A stretch of 11,299 nucleotides of DNA. It comes from an uncultured Oscillospiraceae bacterium (GTDB lineage: Bacteria > Bacillota > Clostridia > Oscillospirales > Acutalibacteraceae). The DNA is taken from positions 1-11,299 of the forward strand of contig CABUAS010000060.1 in NCBI GenBank assembly GCA_902489595.1. The letters run 5' to 3'. This document shows positions 1 through 9,700 of this stretch, in pieces. Below the pieces are notes generated by a model. It was not told the DNA's origin, did not search any database, and worked only from the letters and a program-made list of their open reading frames with translations. The position numbers and the translations under genes are program-made. The number at the start of each line of letters is the position of its first letter. The first letter of the stretch is position 1.

Positions 1-14
1 TGGAGAATTTATAA

Positions 15-1283
15 ATGACGCCTTTTTTTAAAATTGATGAAAAAATAGAAAAAGCTTCTGATTTTGCACTGAAAAAGTGTAAAAGTCAGTTTGATAAAAT
101 AGATAAAATTACGGAATATAATCAACTGAAAGTGCAGTCTGCATTTATTGAGCATGGTATATCCGAAACGCATTTTTACCCGAGTACAGGCTATGGTTAC
201 GGCGACAGGGGACGTGATACGCTTGATAAAGTGTGGGCAACCGTGTTCGGTGCTGAAGATGCGCTTGTTCGCCATAATTTCACCTGCGGAACTCATACGC
301 TTGCCGTTGCACTTTTCGGTGTTTTAAGACCGGGTGATAAAATGCTCTGCGTTACGGGCACACCATATGACACAATACATAATGTAATCGGCATTTCAGG
401 CGAAGGAATGGGCAGTTTAAGAGATTTCGGCGTTATATATGATGAAGTACCGCTTAAAGATGAAAGACTTGATTATGAGGCTATAGAGAGTGCTGTCGAT
501 GATACGGTCACTATGGTTTATATTCAGCGAAGCAGGGGATATGAGCTTCGCCCGAGTCTTTTGGTTGAAGAAATCGAAAAGGTTGTTAAAATCGCCAAAA
601 AGAAAAATCCCAATGTAATTGTTATGGTTGATAATTGCTACGGTGAATTTGTTCAGACGAAAGAGCCTACAGAGGTCGGCGCAGATTTGATTGCAGGTTC
701 ACTGATAAAAAATGCAGGCGGCGGAATTGCGACAACGGGCGGTTATATTGCAGGCAGAGCTGATTTGGTTGAAAAGTGTGCATATAGGCTAACTACTCCC
801 GGACTCGGCAAAGAAGTCGGCGCAAGTCTCGGTCATACACGGGAATTTTATATGGGCTTGTTCTATGCACCTCACACTGTAGGCGAGGCACTTAAAAGTG
901 CAGTTTATATATCAGCATTATTCAGTGAATTCGGTTATAAAACTACACCTGCATATGATGCAGAAAGAGGCGACATTGTTCAGTCATTAGGGCTTGAAAA
1001 TGAGAAAAGCCTTGTTGCTTTCTGTCAGGGAATACAGAGCGGCAGTCCGATTGACAGTTTTGTTCTTCCCGAACCGTGGGATATGCCGGGTTATGATAGC
1101 AAGGTGGTTATGGCGGCAGGTGCATTTACTTTGGGTTCTTCAATCGAACTTTCTGCCGATGCGCCTATAAGAGAGCCGTTTTATGCATGGATTCAGGGGG
1201 GTCTGAATTTTCACAGTGCCAAAATCTGTGCTATGCTTGCCGCTCAGAAAATGTTAGAGAAAGGACTGCTGCCGAATGTATAA
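15..1283 (+). CDS. Methionine gamma-lyase family PLP-dependent enzyme (YnbB / 'aluminum resistance protein' family)
   Basis: This 422-residue cytosolic protein looks like a complete fold-type I PLP enzyme of the Met_gamma_lyase family (B. subtilis YnbB), distantly related to cystathionine gamma-synthase/lyases. The Gly-rich GYGYGDRGRDTLDKVW segment lies near residue 60. VDNCYGEF carries the expected pyridine-nitrogen Asp at 206. GSLIKNAGGG places the probable Schiff-base lysine at 232, in the usual order. The ATG is preceded by GGAGA at 2-6 with good spacing, so the start is credible. The stop overlaps the next gene by 8 nt. The family is often annotated as an aluminium resistance protein or methionine gamma-lyase, but the physiological substrate is poorly established, so I call the family and not a reaction. 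In Firmicutes the gene is often found near hfq/miaA or glnR. That could be what lies upstream, but it is outside the window. Confidence 0.9.
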   Translation: MTPFFKIDEKIEKASDFALKKCKSQFDKIDKITEYNQLKVQSAFIEHGISETHFYPSTGYGYGDRGRDTLDKVWATVFGAEDALVRHNFTCGTHTLAVALFGVLRPGDKMLCVTGTPYDTIHNVIGISGEGMGSLRDFGVIYDEVPLKDERLDYEAIESAVDDTVTMVYIQRSRGYELRPSLLVEEIEKVVKIAKKKNPNVIVMVDNCYGEFVQTKEPTEVGADLIAGSLIKNAGGGIATTGGYIAGRADLVEKCAYRLTTPGLGKEVGASLGHTREFYMGLFYAPHTVGEALKSAVYISALFSEFGYKTTPAYDAERGDIVQSLGLENEKSLVAFCQGIQSGSPIDSFVLPEPWDMPGYDSKVVMAAGAFTLGSSIELSADAPIREPFYAWIQGGLNFHSAKICAMLAAQKMLEKGLLPNV

Positions 1284-1992
1284 TTTTACCGGAATTAAAC
1301 CTGAGGCTATAGAACTTCTGTCTATCAACAGATTCAATGATTCAAAATCCTTTTATGAGGAGCATAAAGAGGAAATCAAGCAGGGTGCAACAATACCAAT
1401 GCGGCAGATTGTGCTTGATTTATCAGAGGATATATGCGAAATTGAGCCGCTTGCAGATACAAATCCGAATTACGTTGTTTCAAGAATAAGGCGTGATACA
1501 AGGCGTTCAAAAAGCAAATTGATGTATCGTGAAAATCTTTGGCTTATGCTGAGGAGAAATAAATTTCAGTATCCGTTTGCACCTTTTTTCTGGTTTGAGT
1601 TTCATTCAATGGGTTACTGCTTCGGTCTCGGAATGTGGACAGGCAAGCCTGCTCAGTTTGACTATGTCCGTCAGATTATTATGGAAAATCCCGATAAGTG
1701 GCTTAAAGCCGTAAAAAAGGCAGAGGAAGCAGGTTTTGTTTACGGTGTGCGGGATTTTTATAAAAAGGATAAAATTCCCGATGCACCGGAAAATCTGAAA
1801 AAATATATAAACGCTAAAAATATGGAGTTTTCAAAATGGTCGCCGGATATTGAAAATATAGCAAAGCCTGAATTAATAGATGAATTAAAATCATATATCA
1901 AAGCGCTTACGCCTATTTATGAAATGCTTATTGAGGCGTATGACAGAGCATTTAACGAAGGGATGATTAATACAGATGTTTACAGAAGATAG
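1276..1992 (+). CDS. DUF2461 family protein
   Basis: This 238-residue soluble protein matches the DUF2461 (TIGR02453) pattern. An N-terminal 'F.G..PEAIELL..N..N....FYEEHKEE' region (residues 1-32) corresponds to the family's L..L..NN...WF......Y start. The diagnostic block SRIRRDTRRSKSKLMYRENL (69-88) matches the family's RI.RD.RFSKDK.PYK. A Phe/Gly-rich strand region follows at about 104-122 (FFWFEFHSMGYCFGLGMW). No biochemical function is established for this family, and none of the visible residues suggests one. The ATG overlaps the end of the preceding PLP-enzyme gene by 8 nt and has AAGGA at 1261-1265, spaced 10 nt, which suggests coupled translation. No signal peptide or membrane segment is seen. 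The length is typical of the family. The neighbourhood gives no clear functional clue beyond operon membership. Confidence 0.85.
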   Translation: MYNFTGIKPEAIELLSINRFNDSKSFYEEHKEEIKQGATIPMRQIVLDLSEDICEIEPLADTNPNYVVSRIRRDTRRSKSKLMYRENLWLMLRRNKFQYPFAPFFWFEFHSMGYCFGLGMWTGKPAQFDYVRQIIMENPDKWLKAVKKAEEAGFVYGVRDFYKKDKIPDAPENLKKYINAKNMEFSKWSPDIENIAKPELIDELKSYIKALTPIYEMLIEAYDRAFNEGMINTDVYRR

Positions 1993-1996
1993 AATT

Positions 1997-3463
1997 ATGA
2001 AATTAAAAAGCGGAACTGATGTAAGAGGCGTTGCCGTTGAAACAGATACGGAACAGATTGAGCTTACTGATGAAATTGTTGAAAAAATCTGTATAGCTTT
2101 TTCAAAGTGGATTAAAGAAAAAGAAAATAAAGATGATATAAAAATTTCAGTAGGCCATGATTCCAGAATTTCGGCAGACAGAATTAAAAATGCCGCTATT
2201 AAGGCATTTAAAGGCGAGGGTCTGACTGTTTATGATTTTGGTCTTGCGTCAACGCCGTCTATGTTTATGAGCATAGTTCTTGATATTAAAGTGGATTGTG
2301 CACTTGAAATTACTGCCTCTCATCATCCTTATCAGCGAAACGGACTTAAATTTTTTACAAGAAACGGCGGTCTGGAAAGTTCTGAACTGACAGAGATTTT
2401 AGGCATTGCTTCCAACGAAGTTTCAAGTAACTTAAACGGAAATGTTATTCCGTATGATTTTATGAACGTATATTGTGAGCATCTCAGAAATGTTATAAAA
2501 AATGGGGTGCATTGCGGTAATAAACCTCTTGAAGGACTTAAAATCGCAGTTGATGCAGGCAACGGCGTCGGCGGATTTTATGCCGAAAATGTACTTAAGC
2601 CTTTAGGTGCAGATGTGTCTGGAAGTCAGTTTTTAAAGCCTGACGGTATGTTCCCGAATCATATTCCGAATCCTGAAAATAAGCAGGCTATCGAGTCTGC
2701 CTGTGAAATGGTTAAAAATTCCGGTGCAGATTTTGGCCTTATTTTTGATACAGATGTTGACAGAATGGGTTGTGTAAGTTCAAGCGGTGAGGAAATCAAC
2801 CGAAACAGGCTTGTTGCACTTGCTTCTGTTATTGCACTTGAAAATAACGAGGGTGCAACTATTGTTACAGACAGCTTAACATCTGACGGACTGCGTAAAT
2901 TTATTGAGCAGAATTTGGGCGGAAATCAGCTTCGTTTTAAGCGCGGCTATAAAAATGTTATTGATAAGTCAATCGAACTTAATAATTCCGGCATTAATTC
3001 AACTCTTGCCATTGAAACAAGCGGTCATGCTGCACTTAAAGAAAATTATTTTCTTGATGACGGCGCTTATCTTGCTGCTAAGATTATTATTCTGCTTGCA
3101 AAACTTAATAAACAGGGCAAGAGCATTGATGAACTTATTTCATCACTTGAAGAGCCTGCCGAAAGTATCGAAATCAGAATTCCCATTATGCTTGATGATT
3201 TTAAAGAATACGGTGAAAATGTAATTGTATCACTTACAAGGTATGCCGAAAATCGTGACGGTTGGCAGGTTGAAAAGGAAAATTACGAGGGTGTAAGAAT
3301 TAATATTGACGGCGGCTGGTTTTTGCTTCGTCTGTCGGTTCATGACCCGATTTTACCGCTTAATATTGAAAATGATAATCCCGGTGCTTGCGATGAAATT
3401 GCGAAAGAGTTAAAACAGTTCTTTTCCGATTTTGATAAACTTGATTTAAGGAATTTTAAATAA
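1997..3463 (+). CDS. Alpha-D-phosphohexomutase (phosphomannomutase/phosphoglucomutase family)
   Basis: This 488-residue enzyme should interconvert hexose-1- and hexose-6-phosphates through a phosphoserine, feeding glycogen, polysaccharide or nucleotide-sugar synthesis. All four superfamily landmarks appear in order. SGTDVRG (5-11) sits at the N-terminal active-site loop. TASHHP carries the phosphoserine at Ser108. The metal loop DTDVDR has Asp251, 253 and 255. The sugar-binding ETSGHA has Glu340, Ser342 and His344. The C-terminal phosphate-binding loop is RLSVHDP (Arg445, Ser447). Several loops differ from textbook DGDADR and R.SGTEP, so glucose versus mannose specificity cannot be read. GlmM is less likely. 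An alternative ATG at 1976 adds seven residues and overlaps the previous gene. I prefer 1997, 4 nt after the upstream stop with AGAAG at 1984-1988, because it puts SGTDVRG close to the N-terminus as in relatives, but this is not certain. The stop shares one base with the addB start. Confidence 0.87.
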   Translation: MKLKSGTDVRGVAVETDTEQIELTDEIVEKICIAFSKWIKEKENKDDIKISVGHDSRISADRIKNAAIKAFKGEGLTVYDFGLASTPSMFMSIVLDIKVDCALEITASHHPYQRNGLKFFTRNGGLESSELTEILGIASNEVSSNLNGNVIPYDFMNVYCEHLRNVIKNGVHCGNKPLEGLKIAVDAGNGVGGFYAENVLKPLGADVSGSQFLKPDGMFPNHIPNPENKQAIESACEMVKNSGADFGLIFDTDVDRMGCVSSSGEEINRNRLVALASVIALENNEGATIVTDSLTSDGLRKFIEQNLGGNQLRFKRGYKNVIDKSIELNNSGINSTLAIETSGHAALKENYFLDDGAYLAAKIIILLAKLNKQGKSIDELISSLEEPAESIEIRIPIMLDDFKEYGENVIVSLTRYAENRDGWQVEKENYEGVRINIDGGWFLLRLSVHDPILPLNIENDNPGACDEIAKELKQFFSDFDKLDLRNFK

Positions 3464-6400
3464 TGCTGCATTTTGTTTTAGGCCGTGCAGGCTATGGCAA
3501 AACTGAATATTGCTTTAACGAAATTAAAAAACTTATTGAAGAAAAGAGCGATAATATACTGCTCATAACTCCTGAGCAGTATAATTTTACTGCCGAAAAA
3601 AAACTTCTCAAAATGCTTGGTGAGCAGAATATCGGCAAGGTAGAAAATTCGTCTTTTTCCCGCCTTTATAATGAAGCTGTAAGGCTTTACGGCGGCAGTA
3701 CACTGCCTGTTCTTTCAAAAGGAGCTAAAGGCATTTTGATGAAGAAAGCTATAGATATAGTTAAAGACGACCTCGTTTTGTTCAGAAAAAAAGTCAATAA
3801 ATCATCATTTGTAAATTCAATGGTTAATGTTTACGACGAAATGAAATCGTGTAATATTTCTTACGATGAAATGCTTAGTGTGTCTGCTTCGATTGATAAG
3901 AAAATACTTTCCTGCAAACTTCGTGATATGAGCCTTATTATCAGAACTTATGAGGGGATTATTGCAGGCAGGTTTCTGGACAGTGCCGATGATTTGAGCA
4001 GACTTTATGCCATTTTAAGTGAAAATGATTATCTTAATGATAAGTGCGTGTTTATTGACGGATTTAACGGTTTTGTAGCAAATGAATATAAAATTCTTGA
4101 ACTTGTAATCGCTAAGGCAAAAAGTATCACAATAACTTTTGCAACTGATTCTTACAGCACGGATAATCCTTTTGATTTGTTTTCCTATGTTAATAAAAAT
4201 ATAGCAATTCTTGAAAAAATATGCAAAAAAGCAGGAGTTGAATATGATTTTATAAATCTTGATAAAAATTTTCGTGCTCAAAATGATGAACTGAAACTGT
4301 GTGAAAAAAATGCGTTTTCAACTGCATCTGAGCCATTTGAAGGCAATCCTGAAAATATTAAAATTTATTCTGCAAAAAGTGTTTATGATGAGTGCCGTTA
4401 TGTTGCGTCTGAGATAAAAAAAGATTTAAAAAGCGGCATAAGAGCAAGGGATATTGCCGTTATTTGCCGTGATCTCAATAAATATTCAGACGAACTTATT
4501 TATACATTTAAAAAGTATGAAATTCCTTGTTTTGATGATGAGCGACAGCCTGTTAAAACACAGCCGCTTATTATTTTTGTTCAGTATCTTTTCAGAAGTG
4601 TTATTAATTCTTTTAAATCAGACGATATTTTGAGCCTTGCAAAAACATCTTTAACTGATTTGAGCGATAATGATATATGCGAACTTGAAAATTACATATT
4701 TATGTGGAACATAAACGGCGTTAAAAAATGGAGCACTGATTTTGATAATTCATCAAGAGGCTTTGTTTCTGAAATAAGCGAAAACGATTTAAAAGCGCTT
4801 GAAAGAATTAATAATTCACGAAAATATCTTGTAAATATACTTACGTCGTTTAAGAAGAAAATTAAAAATGCTTCTGTTGCTGAGACAAGCAGAGCGGTTT
4901 ATGATACACTGATTAAGTTTAATGTAAACATTCATTTAAAAGAACTTGCAGTAAATCTTGAAGAATCAAACCTTAATCTGCTTGCCGAAGAGCAAGAGAG
5001 AATATGGGATTCCCTCATGGAAATTCTGAATAAATTTGCCGAAGTTATGGGCGATAAAATTCTGTCGGCAGAGGAATATTTAAATTACTTTAATATAATG
5101 ATTTCATCAGAAGATTTGGGCGTTCTGCCGCAGGGAATAGACAATGTTCAAATCGGTCAGGCTGACAGAATAAGGGCTGATAACCCGAAATCTGTTTATA
5201 TTTTAGGTGCGAATGAGGGTGAATTCCCTCAAAACATTTCGTGCAGCGGTCTTTTTTCCGAAAGCGACAGAGTTATTCTTAACAATAACGATTTCAAACT
5301 TTATTCTTTCGGCGAAGTTCTTAATCTTCAGGAACGGTATTTTGCTTATATGGCACTCGGCTGTTCTTCTCATAAACTCTGTATTTTATATATGGGCGAG
5401 GGTGAGTCTTCTCCGTCGTCTATTGTAACTTCAATAAAAAATATTTTTCCCGATATCTGTGAAGTGACATTAAGGGACATTGCTGAAATAGATAAGATTG
5501 AAAGCCGTGAATCTGCATTTGAATATATGGCAGAGCATTTTACCGAAAATACTGTTTTCAGCGCGTCGCTTAAAGAAAGTTTAAAAAATGACAGCAGATA
5601 CGGTGCGGTAAAAATGCTTGCCGATAATGATGATATAAATTTGAGTGATGAAAAACTTTCAACAGATTTATTCGGCAGAGATATGTATCTTTCCGCCTCA
5701 AGATTGGAAGATTATTTTAACTGTTCTTTTAGATATTTCTGTAAATACGGTCTTTCTGCTAAGCCGAGAACGGCAGTTCAGATGGATGCCATGCAGACGG
5801 GTACAGTTATTCATTATGTGCTTGAAAATATTGTTTCGGACATCGGCTCAAAATCACTTTCAAAAATGGATTATAATAGGATTAAAAGTCTTGTAAACAA
5901 GTATCTTAATAAATATTTAAGTTCTGAGATTATAAATGGTGACAGTTTGAGCAAACGCCTTATTTATCAGTTTATCCGTCTGTCAAATATGATTTCAAGC
6001 GTTGTAAACAGACTTGCAAAAGAATTTTCTCAGTCTGATTTTGAGGCAAAAGCATTTGAACTCGGTATTGATAAGGACGGAGCTGTCAAGCCTGCCGTAA
6101 TCAGCCTTGAAAACGGCGGAACTGTAAGTCTTAAAGGCTCTATTGACCGTGTTGATATACTCGAAAAAAGCGGTGTTAAATTTGTTCGCGTAGTTGATTA
6201 TAAATCCGGCAGTAAAATGTTTAATTTGTCTGATATATTGTACGGACTTAATTTGCAGATGTTTGTGTATCTGTTTACTCTCTGCAACGATAAAAGCTGT
6301 GAATATTCGGGAATTCCTGCCGGTGTGCTTTATATGCATTCTGCAAAATCAATTTTGAGTGCAAATAAAAACGGTGCAAAAGATAGTGTTTCAAAGAGTG

Positions 6401-6774
6401 AAGACAGTGAATTTAAAATGAAAGGCATTGTTCTTTATGACAAAAATCACGATATACTTTCCTCAATGGAGCACGATTTAAAAGGTAAGTATATTCCTGT
6501 CAAGGCTGATAAAGACGGCGGTATCACAGGTGCTTTTGCATCACTTGAAGAACTCGGCAGAATTGAGAAGAAGGTCGAGTCGCTTATTGCTTTGATGGGC
6601 AATAATCTTCATAAAGGGTACATCAATCAGAATCCGATTAACGGTAAAAATCATGATAAAACCTGTGAATTCTGCGATTATTCTGCTGTTTGTGCAAACA
6701 GAATTATGATTGAAAAACGCGAAATGCAGGATTTCAGCGATAACGAAGTGATAGAAATTCTAAAGGAGGGATAG
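3463..6774 (+). CDS. addB: Helicase-exonuclease AddAB, subunit AddB
   Basis: AddB is the partner of AddA in the AddAB helicase-nuclease, which resects double-strand DNA ends up to Chi-type sites and loads RecA for recombinational repair. The 1103-residue length is close to the usual ~1150. A Walker A motif, GRAGYGKT, is at residues 7-14. The C-terminal RecB-type nuclease shows GT..H (His784), GSIDRVD (Asp895) and VVDYKSG (Asp912, Lys914), so it appears catalytically intact. The iron-sulfur staple known from B. subtilis AddB is recognisable: Cys754 in NCSFRYF before the nuclease core, then C-x2-C-x5-C at Cys1068, 1071 and 1077. As expected for AddB, no full set of SF1 helicase motifs is evident. 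The ATG overlaps the previous stop by one base (TAATG), with AAGGA at 3448-3452. addA follows 2 nt after the stop, the usual addBA order. Confidence 0.96.
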   Translation: MLHFVLGRAGYGKTEYCFNEIKKLIEEKSDNILLITPEQYNFTAEKKLLKMLGEQNIGKVENSSFSRLYNEAVRLYGGSTLPVLSKGAKGILMKKAIDIVKDDLVLFRKKVNKSSFVNSMVNVYDEMKSCNISYDEMLSVSASIDKKILSCKLRDMSLIIRTYEGIIAGRFLDSADDLSRLYAILSENDYLNDKCVFIDGFNGFVANEYKILELVIAKAKSITITFATDSYSTDNPFDLFSYVNKNIAILEKICKKAGVEYDFINLDKNFRAQNDELKLCEKNAFSTASEPFEGNPENIKIYSAKSVYDECRYVASEIKKDLKSGIRARDIAVICRDLNKYSDELIYTFKKYEIPCFDDERQPVKTQPLIIFVQYLFRSVINSFKSDDILSLAKTSLTDLSDNDICELENYIFMWNINGVKKWSTDFDNSSRGFVSEISENDLKALERINNSRKYLVNILTSFKKKIKNASVAETSRAVYDTLIKFNVNIHLKELAVNLEESNLNLLAEEQERIWDSLMEILNKFAEVMGDKILSAEEYLNYFNIMISSEDLGVLPQGIDNVQIGQADRIRADNPKSVYILGANEGEFPQNISCSGLFSESDRVILNNNDFKLYSFGEVLNLQERYFAYMALGCSSHKLCILYMGEGESSPSSIVTSIKNIFPDICEVTLRDIAEIDKIESRESAFEYMAEHFTENTVFSASLKESLKNDSRYGAVKMLADNDDINLSDEKLSTDLFGRDMYLSASRLEDYFNCSFRYFCKYGLSAKPRTAVQMDAMQTGTVIHYVLENIVSDIGSKSLSKMDYNRIKSLVNKYLNKYLSSEIINGDSLSKRLIYQFIRLSNMISSVVNRLAKEFSQSDFEAKAFELGIDKDGAVKPAVISLENGGTVSLKGSIDRVDILEKSGVKFVRVVDYKSGSKMFNLSDILYGLNLQMFVYLFTLCNDKSCEYSGIPAGVLYMHSAKSILSANKNGAKDSVSKSEDSEFKMKGIVLYDKNHDILSSMEHDLKGKYIPVKADKDGGITGAFASLEELGRIEKKVESLIALMGNNLHKGYINQNPINGKNHDKTCEFCDYSAVCANRIMIEKREMQDFSDNEVIEILKEG
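6763..6769 (+). promoter_or_regulatory. Shine-Dalgarno site fixing the TTG start of addA
   Basis: AAGGAGG, a full-length match to the 16S anti-Shine-Dalgarno core, lies inside the last codons of addB and ends 7 nt before the TTG at 6777. No in-frame ATG near this position could serve as well, and the codons after TTG encode the expected AddA N-terminus. The site therefore settles a non-ATG start and suggests strong independent initiation on addA. Confidence 0.85.
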
Positions 6775-6776
6775 CT

Positions 6777-9700
6777 TTGCCTGAATGGACAAAACAACAG
6801 CAAAACGCAATTAATGCGAGAAACAGAAATGTTCTTGTTTCAGCCGCCGCAGGTTCGGGCAAAACTGCCGTTCTTGTAGAAAGAGTTGTAAAACTTATTA
6901 CAGATAAAAACAATACTGTTGATATTGATAAACTTCTTATAGTTACTTTTACAAATGCCGCCGCTGCCGAGATGCGTACAAGAATTTCAGATGCTCTAAA
7001 TAAAATTTTGCTTGATAATCCGCATAATATCAACGCTGTCAGGCAGTTGTCGCTTTTGCCTGGCGCCAAAATTTCAACTATAGATTCTTTTTGTATTAAT
7101 CTTGTTCGTGAAAATTTCTTTGAACTCGGCATTAATCAGGATTTCGGTCTGCTTGACGCTACAAAGTCAGATATATTTTCCGAAACGGCATTAAATACTG
7201 TTATTGATGATTATTTTGAGAATGATGATGAAGTGTTTAAGTCACTTCTTGAAATGTTCAGCAGCTCAAAGGATAACGGTTCTTTTGCCGACATTATTAA
7301 AAAAATACATACCTTTATTTATGCTCAGCCTTTTCCTTTTGAATGGCTTAAAGAAAATGTTGAAAAATATAATCCGAATTGTTTAATTAAAAACAGTAAT
7401 TGGTTAACTTTTTTGAAAAACGAAATTCAGGGTTATATTAATTTTTCAATAAGCATTCTTGATAGTTCATATGATATACTCATTAAAGACGATCTTCTTT
7501 TTGATAAATATACTGAAATGTTGAATTCTAACAGGCAGATTTTAATGGGTTTGCTTGATGCTGTTGATAAATCGTGGGATGATTTGACGGTGGCATATTC
7601 AAAAATTAAATTTAAAAGTATGCCATCTAAAAAAGGCTATGTTTCTCCTGTAAAAGAAGAATTGGCAGCTAAGCATAAAGCCTATAAAGATATTGTCAAA
7701 AATAAAAATGTTGATAGATTGATGGGGCTTTCAGAATCAGATTATTATGACGATATGAAGTTTCTATATCCCATTATGCAGAAACTTTATGATGTAATTG
7801 TAAGATTTGATGTGGAGTTAAAAGCACTTAAAGATGAAGCAAACGAATATACATTTGCAGATGTTGAGCAATTTGCAATAAAACTGCTGTTCAGTAATGA
7901 AAGCGGTAAAGCAGTGCCGACGCAGTTATCGAAAGATTTATCCGACAACTTTTATGAAATTCTTATTGACGAATATCAGGACACAAACAGGGCACAGGAT
8001 ATGCTTTTTCAGGTACTTTCAAACGGCAGAAACCGTTTTATGGTAGGCGATATAAAGCAGAGCATTTATCGTTTCAGGCTTGCAATGCCTGAGATATTCA
8101 ATGAGAAAAAAGAAACATATCGGTATTATGATGCTGAAAAGCCGATTGATTCCAAAATCATACTTGATAAGAATTTTCGTTCACGTAATGAAATCTGTAA
8201 ATACGTAAACTTCGTTTTTTCAGAATTTATGCAAAGGGAAGTGGGAGATATTGAGTATAATTCGGATGAATATCTTAATTACGGTGCAAAGTTCGGCGAT
8301 ACTGTAATTCCGTCAGCGCAGATTAAAATTTTAAACAATACAAAATCTGCCGAACTTGATGAAAAAGAGGCAGTTTATATTGCCGAAACTATTTTAAGAA
8401 AGATAAATTCAAAAGAAAAGATTTGGGATAAAGACCATTTTCGTGATATTGAATACGGAGACATTGCCGTTCTTTTGCGCTCTCAAAAAGGACACATCGG
8501 CAACTACAGTGATGTTTTTACATCATACGGTATTCCTGTTGCATGTGATAATTCATCAAATCTATTTGAAAGCAATGAAATTAAAATTCTGACTTCTTTT
8601 CTTAAAATTATAGATAATCCAATGCAGGATATTCCGCTGCTTGCGGTAATGATGTCAGCAATCTACGGCTTTACTGCTGATGAAATGGCTCGGATAAGGG
8701 TTAATTCATCAAAAGGCAGTTTGTATTCTGCTGTTCTCAAAAGCGATATGCCTAAGGTTAAAGCATTTTTAAAAGATTTGGAAGTTCTGCGTAAAAATTC
8801 GGTTACTATGGCAGTGTCGTATTTTATTCGTTTTCTTTGTGAATTTAAAAATATTTTTGCTCTTGTCAATGCACTCGGAAACGGCGAGCAGAGAGTAAGC
8901 AATATTAATAAACTGATTGAATTTGCAAAAAAATTTGATGCATCAGACAGTGTAGGTTTAACCTCGTTTATGCGTCTGCTTTTAAAGGCTGAAAAAAGCG
9001 GCAGAGGGATTGAAGGCACGTCAGTAAGTGCAGGCGCACAGAATGCTGTTTTAATTATGAGCGTTCATAAATCAAAAGGTCTTGAATTTCCTGTGGTAAT
9101 TCTTGCAGGCGCTGAAAGAAAATATAATAATTCCGATTTATCAGAAAAAATTCTTTTATCGTCAGAAGGAATCGGCGTTAAAAGGTTTGACAGCGAATTG
9201 CTTTGTCAAACATATACTTTTCCTTATCTTGCTTTGCAGAATATCAGCAAATCAATGAGCATGGGTGAAAATCTGCGTGTTTTATATGTTGCAATGACGA
9301 GAGCAAAAGAACAGTTTATATCTTTCATAACCGTTGAAAATCTTGAAAAACGAGTCAGCAATCTTGCCTGTAAAATTATTAATGGTAAAATCGCACCATA
9401 CTATATTAGAAATATCGAGTATGACGGTGACATTATTTTGCTAAGTGCGCTTATGCATAAAGACGGCAATGCACTTCGAGATTTTGTAAGTCAGGATATT
9501 CCGATTAAAAATTCAGATTTTGATTTGAATATTGAAATTACCGAAAATTTATCCAAAACTTCCGAAAATGAAAGTGATGAACAGTGCAGATTTAATGAAG
9601 ATATTGTTAAAAAGATTAATGAAAAAATGCAGTACAGATATGAGTTTATAAATCTAAGCAAATTGCCTGCTAAGCTTAATGCCTCCTGCCTTGATGACAG

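Noticed and set aside
1976..1996. Longer start for the phosphohexomutase
   Set aside because: AAGGGA at 1959-1963 is about 12 nt away and the start would overlap the DUF2461 gene by 17 nt; the internal ATG at 1997 fits family N-termini better, though this is not certain.
5995..6339. Minus-strand open frame of 114 codons inside addB
   Set aside because: It is opposite the conserved AddB nuclease motifs; there is no plausible start context or product.
6734..7132. Minus-strand open frame of 132 codons opposite the addA start
   Set aside because: It is antisense to the AddA Walker A and Ia motifs, which explain the sequence constraint; the low-complexity product has no family resemblance.
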